The notes under the pieces were generated by a model. That model worked only from the letters and a program-made list of their open reading frames with translations. It did no database searches and was not told the DNA's origin. From an uncultured Clostridium sp. (GTDB taxonomy: Bacteria > Bacillota > Clostridia > TANB77 > CAG-508): DNA of 18,510 bases. The stretch's first letter is position 1. The number at the start of each line of letters is the position of its first letter. The stretch spans positions 1 to 18,510 of the forward strand of contig CABUKD010000036.1 of assembly GCA_902492105.1 (NCBI GenBank). Direction: 5' to 3'. This document shows, piece by piece, positions 7,678 through 13,811 of this stretch. A program made the translations under genes and the position numbers.

Positions 7678-8427
7678 TTAAGCTGCCTCTACTAATTCAA
7701 CTTCTTTTAATACTGCTTTATTTGTTACTGTTACAGACACAGTACTTTGTGTTGTGTAACCTTCTTTTTCTACAGTTATATTACTATAAGTTTCTGCATC
7801 AAGCAATACTACTGCAATACCTGTTGCATCTGTTAAATATGATACACCATCAACTGTAATTTTTGCTCCTTCAATAGCAGCTTCGTCTGTACTATCTTTT
7901 ACTACAAAGCTAACAGGATATTCTGCAACTTCTTGTTGTGCAACAAATGTAGCTTTTGTATTGTTTTCGCTCATTGTTGCTACACCAATAGTCATATTGC
8001 TATTTTTTCTAAATGCTCCAGAATAAGTATATGCTTCTGTTGCATCTCCTTCTGTATCTGGTACAACAGAATATGTTCTTAATCTTGCTTCATATCCACT
8101 TCCAACAGGCTTACTAAAGTCTACTTGTAAGATTTTTACCAAAGCGTCATTTCCTGTTAATTCATTATCTGTTATATTTACTAGTTTTTGATGTACTAAA
8201 TTACCTTTGTATAAGTCAAATGCGTATGAAATCTCTTCTGAGTAACCTGTTACATCTGTTACTTCTCCATCCTCATCTACATAGGTCCTACTGTATTCTG
8301 TTGGATTTTTAGATTTAGAAATCTCAGTAAACTTAGTCATTCTTAAAAAATTGGCAATAGATGTTGTAGAAACATCCATAAAAGCAACTTTGCCACTTCT
8401 TTTTACTAATTGTTCTGTATTAGACAT
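7678..8427 (-). CDS. Major tail (tube) protein with C-terminal Ig-like domain
   Basis: The 249-residue product has an N-terminal tail-tube domain (1-165), as in the phi13-type major tail proteins of Firmicutes phages. A separate C-terminal beta-sandwich follows (about 169-249; VKDSTDEAAIEGAKITVDG...LTDATGIAVV...KEGY), resembling carboxypeptidase-regulatory/Big-type Ig-like domains. Such domains decorate the outside of the tail tube and may bind polysaccharide or cell surfaces. A similar domain closes the major capsid protein. AAGGAGG precedes the ATG, and a terminator-like hairpin lies just upstream. It is one of the most highly needed late proteins. Confidence 0.85.
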   Translation of the reverse strand: MSNTEQLVKRSGKVAFMDVSTTSIANFLRMTKFTEISKSKNPTEYSRTYVDEDGEVTDVTGYSEEISYAFDLYKGNLVHQKLVNITDNELTGNDALVKILQVDFSKPVGSGYEARLRTYSVVPDTEGDATEAYTYSGAFRKNSNMTIGVATMSENNTKATFVAQQEVAEYPVSFVVKDSTDEAAIEGAKITVDGVSYLTDATGIAVVLLDAETYSNITVEKEGYTTQSTVSVTVTNKAVLKEVELVEAA

Positions 8428-8445
8428 TGTGTTTCCTCCTTATAT

Positions 8446-8471
8446 AAAAAATAGAAGACTTAAAAGTCTTC
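8446..8471 (-). terminator. Terminator-like hairpin upstream of the tail tube gene
   Basis: An 8-bp perfect inverted repeat (8454-8461 with 8464-8471) is followed on the minus strand by UAUUUUUU and then by the Shine-Dalgarno of the tail tube gene. The +1-frame stop of the tail terminator gene (8462-8460) lies inside it. It may terminate in part, or act as a processing or stability element for the tail tube message. Confidence 0.55.
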
Positions 8472-8567
8472 ATCATATACAACTTGCATAGGTATAACGT
8501 ATATTGCTGTTGTTTCAGTAGTTTGAAGTATCGTTCCTCTTCCTGTACATTTAATCCAGCAAATACC
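8460..8567 (-). other. +1-frame C-terminal extension of the tail terminator (frameshift at CGG 8566-8568)
   Basis: Zero frame reads ATA GAA CGG TAT and stops four codons after CGG. If the C is skipped, GGT ATT TGC TGG... encodes 35 residues (GICWIKCTGRGTI...TTETTAIYVIPMQVVYDEDF) and then TAA. The T-T-E-T-T-A-x-Y-x-I-x-M-Q-x-V-Y pattern is the expected end of this tail-terminator family, which typically finishes with D-T-A-x-Y-x-I-x-x-R-L-I-Y. A one-base insertion, a two-base loss or programmed +1 frameshifting would all explain it. Confidence 0.75.
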
Positions 8568-8874
8568 GTTCTATCTTTGGCAAGTTTTCTATTTTATCTT
8601 GTTCTTTTATCCAGGCTGTAAAATCATCACAAAATTTTGAGTTCTTAATATTTTCTAAGACACTAAAATTGGCTTGCACAGAAAAGTCAAATAAGATTTG
8701 GTTTCTGCTACCACCATCTGGATATTGAATTAACATAGTCGTAGCTGGTGTTTCATCTATAGAATAACTTTGTGGTTTGTCTTTTATATAATCTACATTT
8801 ACTTTCCCATTTTTCAGCAATGGACAAGTTTCTATAAATTCTTTTATTAATTCTATCTTTGATTTTTCTGCCAT
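8551..8874 (-). CDS. Tail terminator / head-tail joining protein; complete only after a +1 frameshift
   Basis: The 107-residue zero-frame product matches the first three quarters of the Firmicutes phage tail-terminator family that databases often mislabel as chloramphenicol resistance protein: IETCPLLKNGKVNVDYIKDKPQSYSID near the N-terminus, then YPDGGSRNQILFDFSVQANF and a FCDDFTAWIKEQDKIENLP segment. The family is normally about 135-140 residues. Here the frame stops early, but the missing C-terminus is present in the +1 frame directly after a CGG codon, giving a predicted 137 residues. The ATG follows AGGAGG within the end of the previous gene. It is expected to cap the tail tube and join it to the head. 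If no frameshifting occurs, this is a truncated gene. Confidence 0.78.
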   Translation of the reverse strand: MAEKSKIELIKEFIETCPLLKNGKVNVDYIKDKPQSYSIDETPATTMLIQYPDGGSRNQILFDFSVQANFSVLENIKNSKFCDDFTAWIKEQDKIENLPKIERYLLD

Positions 8875-8875
8875 C

Positions 8876-9283
8876 TTAGCCTCCTGATTTAATATAGTTT
8901 TCTACATCTTTTACAAGGTCGTTTTTTCTTCTCTGCAACATAAGTTTGTCCCATTTTGGACCTGTTCCAGAAGTATGATATTTTAATTTCTTAGAAGTTA
9001 ATACTTTCTTTTCTCCTAATTTAGCCCATGCACTACCATTTTTTGCAAGCATAAGTATTCCGTTATAAATATATTTCATATAAGGAGATATATATTTTAT
9101 AGAATAATTGTTAGGATATGTTTTGTTTCTTCTTCCCATACCTGTATCCATTGGAACAAACGGATTCATTAACCTATCTGCTTCATCTCGTAGAAAACGT
9201 GTTACTCTGCCATTATTATCAAGTCCGTGGTCTTTTAGTATCCTGTTAATTGGGTTCATTTTTATTTTTACATCTAGTTTCAT
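8876..9283 (-). CDS. Minor capsid / head-tail connector protein (Minor_capsid_2-like)
   Basis: The 135-residue basic protein contains RFLRDEADRLMNPFVPMDTG and YSIKYISPYMKYIYNG, the pattern of the minor capsid protein 2 / HK97 gp10-like connector family (residues R-F-L...P-Y-V-P-M-x-T-G and S-P-Y-A-x-x-x-Y). It ends with GPKWDKLMLQRRKNDLV, similar to the W-x-x-x-M motif of that family. It sits third after the small head protein and just before the tail terminator, as expected. Its ATG overlaps the previous stop (TAATG), and its own end carries the Shine-Dalgarno of the next gene. Its role is to build the connector or stopper between portal and tail. Confidence 0.82.
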   Translation of the reverse strand: MKLDVKIKMNPINRILKDHGLDNNGRVTRFLRDEADRLMNPFVPMDTGMGRRNKTYPNNYSIKYISPYMKYIYNGILMLAKNGSAWAKLGEKKVLTSKKLKYHTSGTGPKWDKLMLQRRKNDLVKDVENYIKSGG

Positions 9284-9618
9284 TACTCTGTAACCCCTAT
9301 TTTATAGTGTTGTAATTTTCCTTTTCGGTTATCGTCTACACTTACCACTTTAAAAACTTGATATTTTTCTTGTAATTTAGATAAATCAAATTCATCGTTT
9401 ACAATTCCTTCTACTACATAGTCGTTAGTAGAAATGTTTAACTTCTCTGTGGTAGGTATTGTTATAGAGCCTGTACTTCCTTTTTCAAGACCTTTATCGA
9501 CTAGATTAGTCTTCTTATTATGTCTGAAATAAACCTTGTCAAAAGGCAACCTCGTAAAATTCTCATCATCTGTAGTGTGATATACAGTTATTTGATGTAT
9601 AAAAAATCTATCATTCAT
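9283..9618 (-). CDS. Putative head-closure / minor capsid protein, 111 aa
   Basis: This beta-rich protein of 111 residues begins MNDRFFIHQITVYHTTDDENFTR. I use the ATG at 9618, two bases after the upstream stop and preceded by GGGGTG, rather than an in-frame TTG at 9636 that would add six residues and overlap the upstream gene. It is one of three short genes between the head genes and the tail terminator, the place of stopper and adaptor proteins (SPP1 gp15/gp16 type). The sequence resembles small minor capsid proteins of Firmicutes siphoviruses, for example a DUF6751-like entry, but I see no diagnostic motif, so the role is inferred from order. Confidence 0.6.
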   Translation of the reverse strand: MNDRFFIHQITVYHTTDDENFTRLPFDKVYFRHNKKTNLVDKGLEKGSTGSITIPTTEKLNISTNDYVVEGIVNDEFDLSKLQEKYQVFKVVSVDDNRKGKLQHYKIGVTE

Positions 9619-9620
9619 AA

Positions 9621-10004
9621 CTAGCACACCCCACAATACAAAAGTGGATTTCCGTCAGTTCCAATTACATTCCATAGATATTTTTTTAGTGTAGAATACT
9701 TCTTTTCTTCATAATCAGTCTTGATTTCTTCTGGTGTAGAATAACTTTCACTCCAACCTTCAATATTTTGTGATTTTAGATTTCCTATTTCAGATAATTT
9801 TTGATTTTCTTCATTGAGTAAATTAATAATTAAGCAAGTAACATATTTCACTTGCTCTGGAATATTGTTTTTGTCAATTCTTTCAAAAGTTTTGTGATTT
9901 ATATATGCACTTGCTTCTATATTTAAATTTTTGAAGTCTTTAGGCACGTCTTCTGTACCTAATTGTTTTTTAAATTCATCTTCATTTTTTAAGTAAGTTA
10001 ACAT
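9621..10004 (-). CDS. Head-tail connector / adaptor protein (gp15 or gp6-like)
   Basis: The 127-residue product is mostly helical in composition, with the features of phage head-tail adaptor proteins: an N-terminal MLTYLKNEDEFKKQLG, a middle EASAYINHKTFERI...IPEQVKYVTCLIINLLNEE, and then GWSESYSTPEEIKTDYEEKKYSTLKKYLW. The W-S-x-S-Y...Y-x-x-I/L-x-K-Y-L run is characteristic of the Minor_capsid_1 / gp6-type adaptors that dock on the portal. AGGAGGAATTAAGGC precedes the ATG. It follows the small head protein and overlaps nothing. The family assignment is from pattern and synteny. Confidence 0.72.
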   Translation of the reverse strand: MLTYLKNEDEFKKQLGTEDVPKDFKNLNIEASAYINHKTFERIDKNNIPEQVKYVTCLIINLLNEENQKLSEIGNLKSQNIEGWSESYSTPEEIKTDYEEKKYSTLKKYLWNVIGTDGNPLLYCGVC

Positions 10005-10017
10005 GCCTTAATTCCTC

Positions 10018-10371
10018 CTATTCTGCAAATGTTGCATTTGCAAAATTTAATTTAACAACACTTGTTCCGTCTACTAAAACTTCCCAAGTATCTGTTTTTT
10101 CTGTTCTAAAGATTATATCTTTATCGAACGCTATATCTTTCTTTGTTTCACTACCATTTTTCTTAAATGTCATTTTAGAACCTGTTACTGTTAAAGAGAA
10201 TGGAAAATAATGTCCACTTTGTTCAGAAGGTTCAGAGCTGAAATCTGTGAAGCCTTCTACTTTCTTTAAAGTAGCACTTACTTTTCCATTTTCATCTACT
10301 ATCGCTCCAGGTTCTATCATGTCAGATATTTTTTTATTTAGCCAAGTTTCGTTTTGCTTTGGTATTGTCAA
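10018..10371 (-). CDS. Small head (decoration-like) protein without a credible start; possible -1 extension of the capsid protein
   Basis: The 117-residue reading frame is beta-rich (YFPFSLTVTGSKMTFKKNG, WEVLVDGTSVVKLNF) and directly follows the major capsid gene, where decoration or head-fibre proteins usually lie. The only possible initiation codon at its head is a TTG at 10371 with no Shine-Dalgarno within 20 bases, whereas nearly every other gene here has a clear one. The first ATG is internal (codon 18) and also lacks a Shine-Dalgarno. The frame is open upstream without a stop through an A10 run in the end of the capsid gene, in the -1 phase. It may therefore be made as a capsid fusion, by reinitiation after the capsid stop, or both. 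Confidence 0.7.
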   Translation of the reverse strand: MTIPKQNETWLNKKISDMIEPGAIVDENGKVSATLKKVEGFTDFSSEPSEQSGHYFPFSLTVTGSKMTFKKNGSETKKDIAFDKDIIFRTEKTDTWEVLVDGTSVVKLNFANATFAE

Positions 10372-10379
10372 ATTTGGTG

Positions 10380-11552
10380 CTAACTTGATTTTTTTTTTAA
10401 GTTAATAACAATATTTTCAGTTTTTGCAGTATCTTCAACATCAACATTTCCAATTACATCTCTTTTCATCTCTTCTGCCGTAACTCTATATAATCCAGTA
10501 GAATTTTTATTTGCTTTAAATACAGCATTACCACTAGCATTTGTTAATTTGATTTGTCCATTGAAGTTTACTTTTGCGCCTTCTAAATTAGTAGAGTCTT
10601 GATCTTTAACATTTATTGTTATATCTACTCTACCTTCTGAGTAAGAACCAGGTAAAATAACAGCAAATGGAAATCTTACAGACTCATCTGGTTGTAATGC
10701 GTTTATTGGATTTGGTATTTCCCAACCTAATCTCATAACAACTCTTAACGCAACCATATCATCTTGTGCTAGGTTGTATACAATTTCTCCTGTTGATGGA
10801 TCTTGAATTACAGCTTGGTCTAATACTTTAAATGTTATATCTTGTCTAATTGCATAAACTGCTTGTGTGAAATCTCCAACAATCATTTGTGCTAAAGTTT
10901 TATCCCAAGCACCATTGTCTAGGTAAGCTTTATTTAAGCTATCTATTTCAGTTCCTTTAATTGGTTGTCCAGTTGTGTCTAACATCATTCTAAATTTACC
11001 TTTTAAGTCAACTCCACCAACTGTTCCAGTTACGTTATATCCACTTTCCTCTACTTTAACCATTGCATCATTTATTGATTTGTATAAAGTATCAGAACCT
11101 GGTGTAATTGTTGCTCCTGCATTTAGTACAGAAGTTAGTAAATCTGCTCTAAATCCCGTTGGTTTATCTACTCCTGTAAATACAGCTTGGTCAAATTTCT
11201 TTCCCATAGCCTCTTCAATTCTTGGTCTAACATCTGCCCAAATATCAATTGAAGCATCATCCAATACAGCTTCTGGGATAGGTACTATAACAGCCATTTC
11301 TTCTGCTACTATATATTTTTTATCCCAAGCCATTTTAGTTATTTTTTTCTTAGCATTATCGCTATTTTGCCAATATACTAATGGCAAAGAGTCTAATACT
11401 CTCATTTTTGTTTTATTAGATGTCATGTTTGGCAATCTTCTAAACATTGACATTGCTTTTGATTGTTTGATTGTTCCTTCTATAATTTCTCTTGATACTT
11501 GTTCATCAATAAGTACCTCTGCGTCAGTTCTTGAAATCATTTGTCCTGGCAT
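10380..11552 (-). CDS. Major capsid protein, HK97 fold, with C-terminal Ig-like domain
   Basis: The 390-residue product starts with the N-terminal helix of Firmicutes phage capsid proteins (ISRTDAEVLIDEQVSREII), followed by the HK97-type core: KMRVLDSLPLVYW, then KKYIVAEEMAVIVPIPEAVLDDA, DQAVFTGVDKP and a P-domain with ALRVVMRLGWEIPNP. The core ends near residue 305. Residues 307-390 form an added Ig-like or carboxypeptidase-regulatory-like domain (NLEGAKVNFNG...LTNASGNAVFKA), likely exposed on the capsid surface and similar to that on the tail tube protein. AAAGGAGG precedes the ATG, and a terminator-like hairpin lies just upstream. The gene ends in an A10 tract (10389-10398) before AGT TAG, a slippery site that could give a longer minor form. 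Confidence 0.93.
   Translation of the reverse strand: MPGQMISRTDAEVLIDEQVSREIIEGTIKQSKAMSMFRRLPNMTSNKTKMRVLDSLPLVYWQNSDNAKKKITKMAWDKKYIVAEEMAVIVPIPEAVLDDASIDIWADVRPRIEEAMGKKFDQAVFTGVDKPTGFRADLLTSVLNAGATITPGSDTLYKSINDAMVKVEESGYNVTGTVGGVDLKGKFRMMLDTTGQPIKGTEIDSLNKAYLDNGAWDKTLAQMIVGDFTQAVYAIRQDITFKVLDQAVIQDPSTGEIVYNLAQDDMVALRVVMRLGWEIPNPINALQPDESVRFPFAVILPGSYSEGRVDITINVKDQDSTNLEGAKVNFNGQIKLTNASGNAVFKANKNSTGLYRVTAEEMKRDVIGNVDVEDTAKTENIVINLKKKSS
10389..10398 (-). other. A10 slippery run at the end of the capsid gene
   Basis: In zero frame the run reads TTA AAA AAA AAA TCA, so A AAA AAA is in perfect phase for -1 ribosomal slippage, and RNA polymerase slippage adding one A has the same effect. The new frame continues ATC AAG TTA GCA CCA AAT TTG and joins the 10018-10371 frame without a stop. 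I see no strong downstream hairpin or upstream Shine-Dalgarno-like stimulator. Confidence 0.6.
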
Positions 11553-11572
11553 AATAAATTCCTCCTTTTAAA

Positions 11573-11603
11573 TAAAAAAATAAGACTAGCTTTTGCTAAT
11601 CTC
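11573..11603 (-). terminator. Terminator-like hairpin between scaffold and capsid genes
   Basis: A 9-bp stem with two G-U pairs (11582-11590 with 11595-11603, loop AAAA on the minus strand) is followed by UUAUUUUUUU. The scaffold stop codon lies in the ascending arm, and the capsid Shine-Dalgarno follows directly after the U tract. It may attenuate transcription or protect the processed capsid message. Confidence 0.6.
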
Positions 11604-12165
11604 TTACAGAACGAATTAAATCGTTCATTGTTTTGTTTGTTTCTTCTTGATTTGTTTGTTCTTTTCCATCCAAACTTAAACTAGAGCCTACTTTTTTTCT
11701 TACTATTGTAGCTTCCGTGTTAAATTGTGGATTTTTTGCTTTATAAGTTTTTAGTGCTGTATCAAAATCAATAGTGTCTGTTTCTTGTCCTAATACTTCA
11801 CTTGCAACAAACTTAGCAAATTCAGGTTTAATTCCTGCTCTTATAACTTTGTTTGTTGCTTCTAGCATAGAATATTTAGAGTTAATATCTTCATACTTAG
11901 ATTTATAATCATCTCTTTCGGTTGTGATGTTTTTTAGTTTAGCATTAATTCCATCATCGCCTTGTATAGATGCTTCTAAGTCCTCATATTTCTTTTTGTA
12001 GTCTAAATTTTTTGCTTTCTTTACATCATCATCATATTTACTTTTAGCAACATATCCTCCTGCAGAAAGATTAGCTAATTTCATTCCTTTTTCTTCTACT
12101 GCTTTCGAAAAATCGTCATATGACAATGCGTTTTCTCCAAATAGTTCTTTTAATTCTTCTTCCAT
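11596..12165 (-). CDS. Capsid scaffolding protein (GP20-like)
   Basis: The 189-residue acidic and basic helical protein has the layout of Firmicutes phage scaffolds: an N-terminal LKELFGENALSYDDFSKAV and KGMKLANLSAGGYVAKSKYDD motif, a central coiled coil (about 50-115), and an AGIKPEFAKFVASEVLG block. It ends in a short conserved-looking tail, MNDLIRSVRD, likely the capsid-binding helix. It would guide assembly of the HK97-type shell and then leave or be degraded; no protease domain is fused and no separate head protease is visible. AAAGGAATT precedes the ATG. A weak promoter candidate and a small hairpin lie in the leader. Confidence 0.9.
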   Translation of the reverse strand: MEEELKELFGENALSYDDFSKAVEEKGMKLANLSAGGYVAKSKYDDDVKKAKNLDYKKKYEDLEASIQGDDGINAKLKNITTERDDYKSKYEDINSKYSMLEATNKVIRAGIKPEFAKFVASEVLGQETDTIDFDTALKTYKAKNPQFNTEATIVRKKVGSSLSLDGKEQTNQEETNKTMNDLIRSVRD

Positions 12166-12186
12166 TTCAATTCCTTTCTCACACTG

Positions 12187-12217
12187 ATTTTATTTAAATG
12201 ACAGTTCACTCTGTCAA
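12187..12217 (-). promoter_or_regulatory. Weak promoter candidate and hairpin before the scaffold gene
   Basis: The minus strand has a perfect TTGACA (12217-12212) and a TAAAAT (12192-12187), but the spacer is 19 bases, which is long. The -35 box overlaps a 6-bp inverted repeat (TGACAG/CTGTCA, 12199-12216). It could start a scaffold-capsid transcript after the tRNA, or be chance. Confidence 0.3.
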
Positions 12218-12303
12218 TTGTGTGTCTTGCATTTATATCTCAGCAAGCTAGAGTTATTTTGATTTCTTTAAATGTCTAATCTTAAAGACTATAATTTTAA
12301 AAA
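12218..12303. other. Gene-free spacer between the tRNA and the scaffold leader
   Basis: There is no reading frame with a start site. On the minus strand I see a 7-bp inverted repeat (TCTTTAA/TTAAAGA, just after the tRNA) and a 5-bp CTTGC/GCAAG pair with a 12-base loop. I tried to fold a second tRNA here and could not: no D-loop GG and no T-loop. Confidence 0.4.
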
Positions 12304-12378
12304 TGGCACAAGTTAATGGATTTGAACCACTATCTAACAGTTTTGGAGACTGCTGTTTTTCCGTTAAACTAAACTTGC
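12304..12378 (-). tRNA. tRNA-Trp (anticodon CCA)
   Basis: A 75-base gene folds as a complete cloverleaf with these parts in order. The acceptor is GCAAGTT/AACTTGT (one G-U pair). The D-arm is GTTT-AACGGAA-AAAC, with the GG pair. The anticodon arm is GCAGT-CTCCAAA-ACTGT, with T33 before anticodon CCA. The variable loop is TAGAT. The T-arm is AGTGG-TTCAAAT-CCATT. Discriminator G73, as expected for bacterial tRNA-Trp, and an encoded CCA end complete it. It lies inside the structural operon, between a small head gene and the scaffold gene, on the same strand, with a terminator-like hairpin directly upstream. The CCA anticodon reads UGG only, so it does not recode UGA or CGG. Confidence 0.93.
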
Positions 12379-12383
12379 ATAAT

Positions 12384-12408
12384 AAAAAGACAGTTGTTAA
12401 ACTGTCTT
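12384..12408 (-). terminator. Terminator-like hairpin upstream of the tRNA
   Basis: A 9-bp perfect stem (12387-12395 with 12400-12408, loop UAAC) is followed by a short U-rich stretch (UUUUUAUU, partly in the stem). It starts three bases after the stop of the 84-residue gene. Either it is a weak terminator or it helps set the tRNA 5' boundary for processing. Confidence 0.5.
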
Positions 12409-12411
12409 AAA

Positions 12412-12666
12412 TCAATAATCTATACTTTCTAAAAATTTTCCTGGATAATATTCTCCTATATCTTTACCGTCCATTTTAATTTTTGGTTTTGTAAAACCTA
12501 CTTTTTGTATTGGCAAAAAATCTTTTTTTATTTCTATATTAGGAATATTACTATTATTTTCACTTATCTCAAATTTTATTTTTGTTATATGTTTTATTTC
12601 TTTTCCATCTATCCAAACGTGTGTATGATTTTTATCATCTACAATTATTTTTAATTTTTCCTTCAT
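12412..12666 (-). CDS. Unidentified small protein, 84 aa
   Basis: I do not recognise this protein. It is Lys-rich and beta-prone (KIIVDDKNHTHVWIDGKEI...ITKIKFEI), with an I-x-V-D-x-K-x-x-x-x-x-x-x-D-G-K-E start seen in several small proteins of low-GC phages. A second DGKDIGEYYPG segment lies near the C-terminus. No membrane helix or Cys cluster is present. AGGAGG precedes the ATG with good spacing, so it is translated. It follows the minor capsid gene and precedes the tRNA, all on one strand. A role in head assembly or an accessory role are both possible. Confidence 0.65.
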   Translation of the reverse strand: MKEKLKIIVDDKNHTHVWIDGKEIKHITKIKFEISENNSNIPNIEIKKDFLPIQKVGFTKPKIKMDGKDIGEYYPGKFLESIDY

Positions 12667-12674
12667 ATTTCCTC

Positions 12675-13811
12675 CTAAATAACTAATCTACTATTATCTT
12701 TTCTTAATCCTGTTTGATTTAAAAAATCATTTAATTGTGCATTGTGGTCTTTCTGCGTTGCTTTTATATTTCTTATTTCATTTTGTACTTGTTCTATATC
12801 TATATCTTTATTATTACTTGTTAAAATAGCTTGTTGTGCTTTTAAATCTTTTTTATCTTGTCTTATTTTTCTTTCAAAAGCTCTTTGCTTTTGCGTTGCT
12901 TCATATTTGCTTATCTTTTTTCCATTATATTCTACTTTTTCATTTTTCCAAGCATTTAATTGTTCTTGTGAATATGTCCTAGCAGAACCTTCTAAATATG
13001 GATGCCAATCATGTCTGCAATTTACTCCTTTAAAGCCGGTTACTTCTCCATAACCAATATCTCGCAAATTTAAATATCCTTTTTTTCCACTTCTACTAAC
13101 TATTTTTCCTTGCCATCTTGCATGTTCTGGTCTTGCTCCACTATGTGCTGTAATTTCCATTAAATCCCAACCTAGTTCATCTGCTCGTAACTCTTGTAAT
13201 TTACCACAATTTTGATTAATAGCTGTAATTACATTCATTCTTACAGCACTCTCTACACTTCTTCTAGCTCCACTTGGATATTGTATAATTGCTCCTTGTT
13301 TACTTATATTCTTAATTTCATCTAAAATAGCTTGTGTATAGCTTTTAACTCCTGTACTAGTAAACATATATGCACTATTTATAGCATTATAAAATTGTGT
13401 TTGCGCTGTATTTGCTGTAGTCATACATAAATTTTGCAAATTACCTGATGTTCTTTGTATAGCTGCATTCATTATTTGTTTTATACTTTCGCTTTGAGCT
13501 AAAGGTTTAGGATCTAATCCTGCTTCTTTATATATTTCGTCATCATAACTTAATGATGTTTCAGAGGCTTCTGTAAATATTCTATTTACTTCTTCATAAC
13601 TTGTATTGTTATATTCTGCTACTAGTTCTACTATGTCTTGATATAAAATTCCCATTTCTTGAGCAATTTTTATATCATTTATAACTACGGTATTCGCATA
13701 TCCAAAATTAGCTATTCTTGTTGCTATTTCTTCTATTATGTCTAGTTCCAAATTTGCATATAATTGATTTGCTTGCTTTTCTATTTTTATAAAATCTTGT
13801 TCAGTTAGCAT
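12675..13811 (-). CDS. Phage minor capsid protein (Phage_min_cap2 / SPP1 gp7-like)
   Basis: The 378-residue product follows the portal gene, as SPP1 gp7 and related minor head proteins do. Diagnostic stretches are YPSGARRSVESAVRMNVITA (about 179-198), then LGWDLMEITAHSGARPEHARWQGKIVS and GYGEVTGFKGVNCRHDWHPY (about 255-274), the core of Phage_min_cap2. The C-terminal third is a charged helical region (RKIRQDKKDLKAQQAIL...). Such proteins bind the portal, travel in a few copies per virion and act in DNA ejection. AAAGG precedes the ATG, which overlaps the end of the 61-residue gene by 11 bases. Whether the core retains an enzymatic activity cannot be judged by eye. Confidence 0.88.
   Translation of the reverse strand: MLTEQDFIKIEKQANQLYANLELDIIEEIATRIANFGYANTVVINDIKIAQEMGILYQDIVELVAEYNNTSYEEVNRIFTEASETSLSYDDEIYKEAGLDPKPLAQSESIKQIMNAAIQRTSGNLQNLCMTTANTAQTQFYNAINSAYMFTSTGVKSYTQAILDEIKNISKQGAIIQYPSGARRSVESAVRMNVITAINQNCGKLQELRADELGWDLMEITAHSGARPEHARWQGKIVSRSGKKGYLNLRDIGYGEVTGFKGVNCRHDWHPYLEGSARTYSQEQLNAWKNEKVEYNGKKISKYEATQKQRAFERKIRQDKKDLKAQQAILTSNNKDIDIEQVQNEIRNIKATQKDHNAQLNDFLNQTGLRKDNSRLVI

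Noticed and set aside
12218..12303. Possible second tRNA after tRNA-Trp
   Set aside because: A GTCTT/AAGAC pair at about the right distance suggested an acceptor, but there is no D-loop GG, no T-loop and no anticodon arm.
12304..12378. Suppressor tRNA for stop-codon or CGG recoding
   Set aside because: The anticodon is CCA, which reads UGG only; UCA would be needed for UGA and CCG for CGG. All genes are open in the standard code apart from the frameshift sites.
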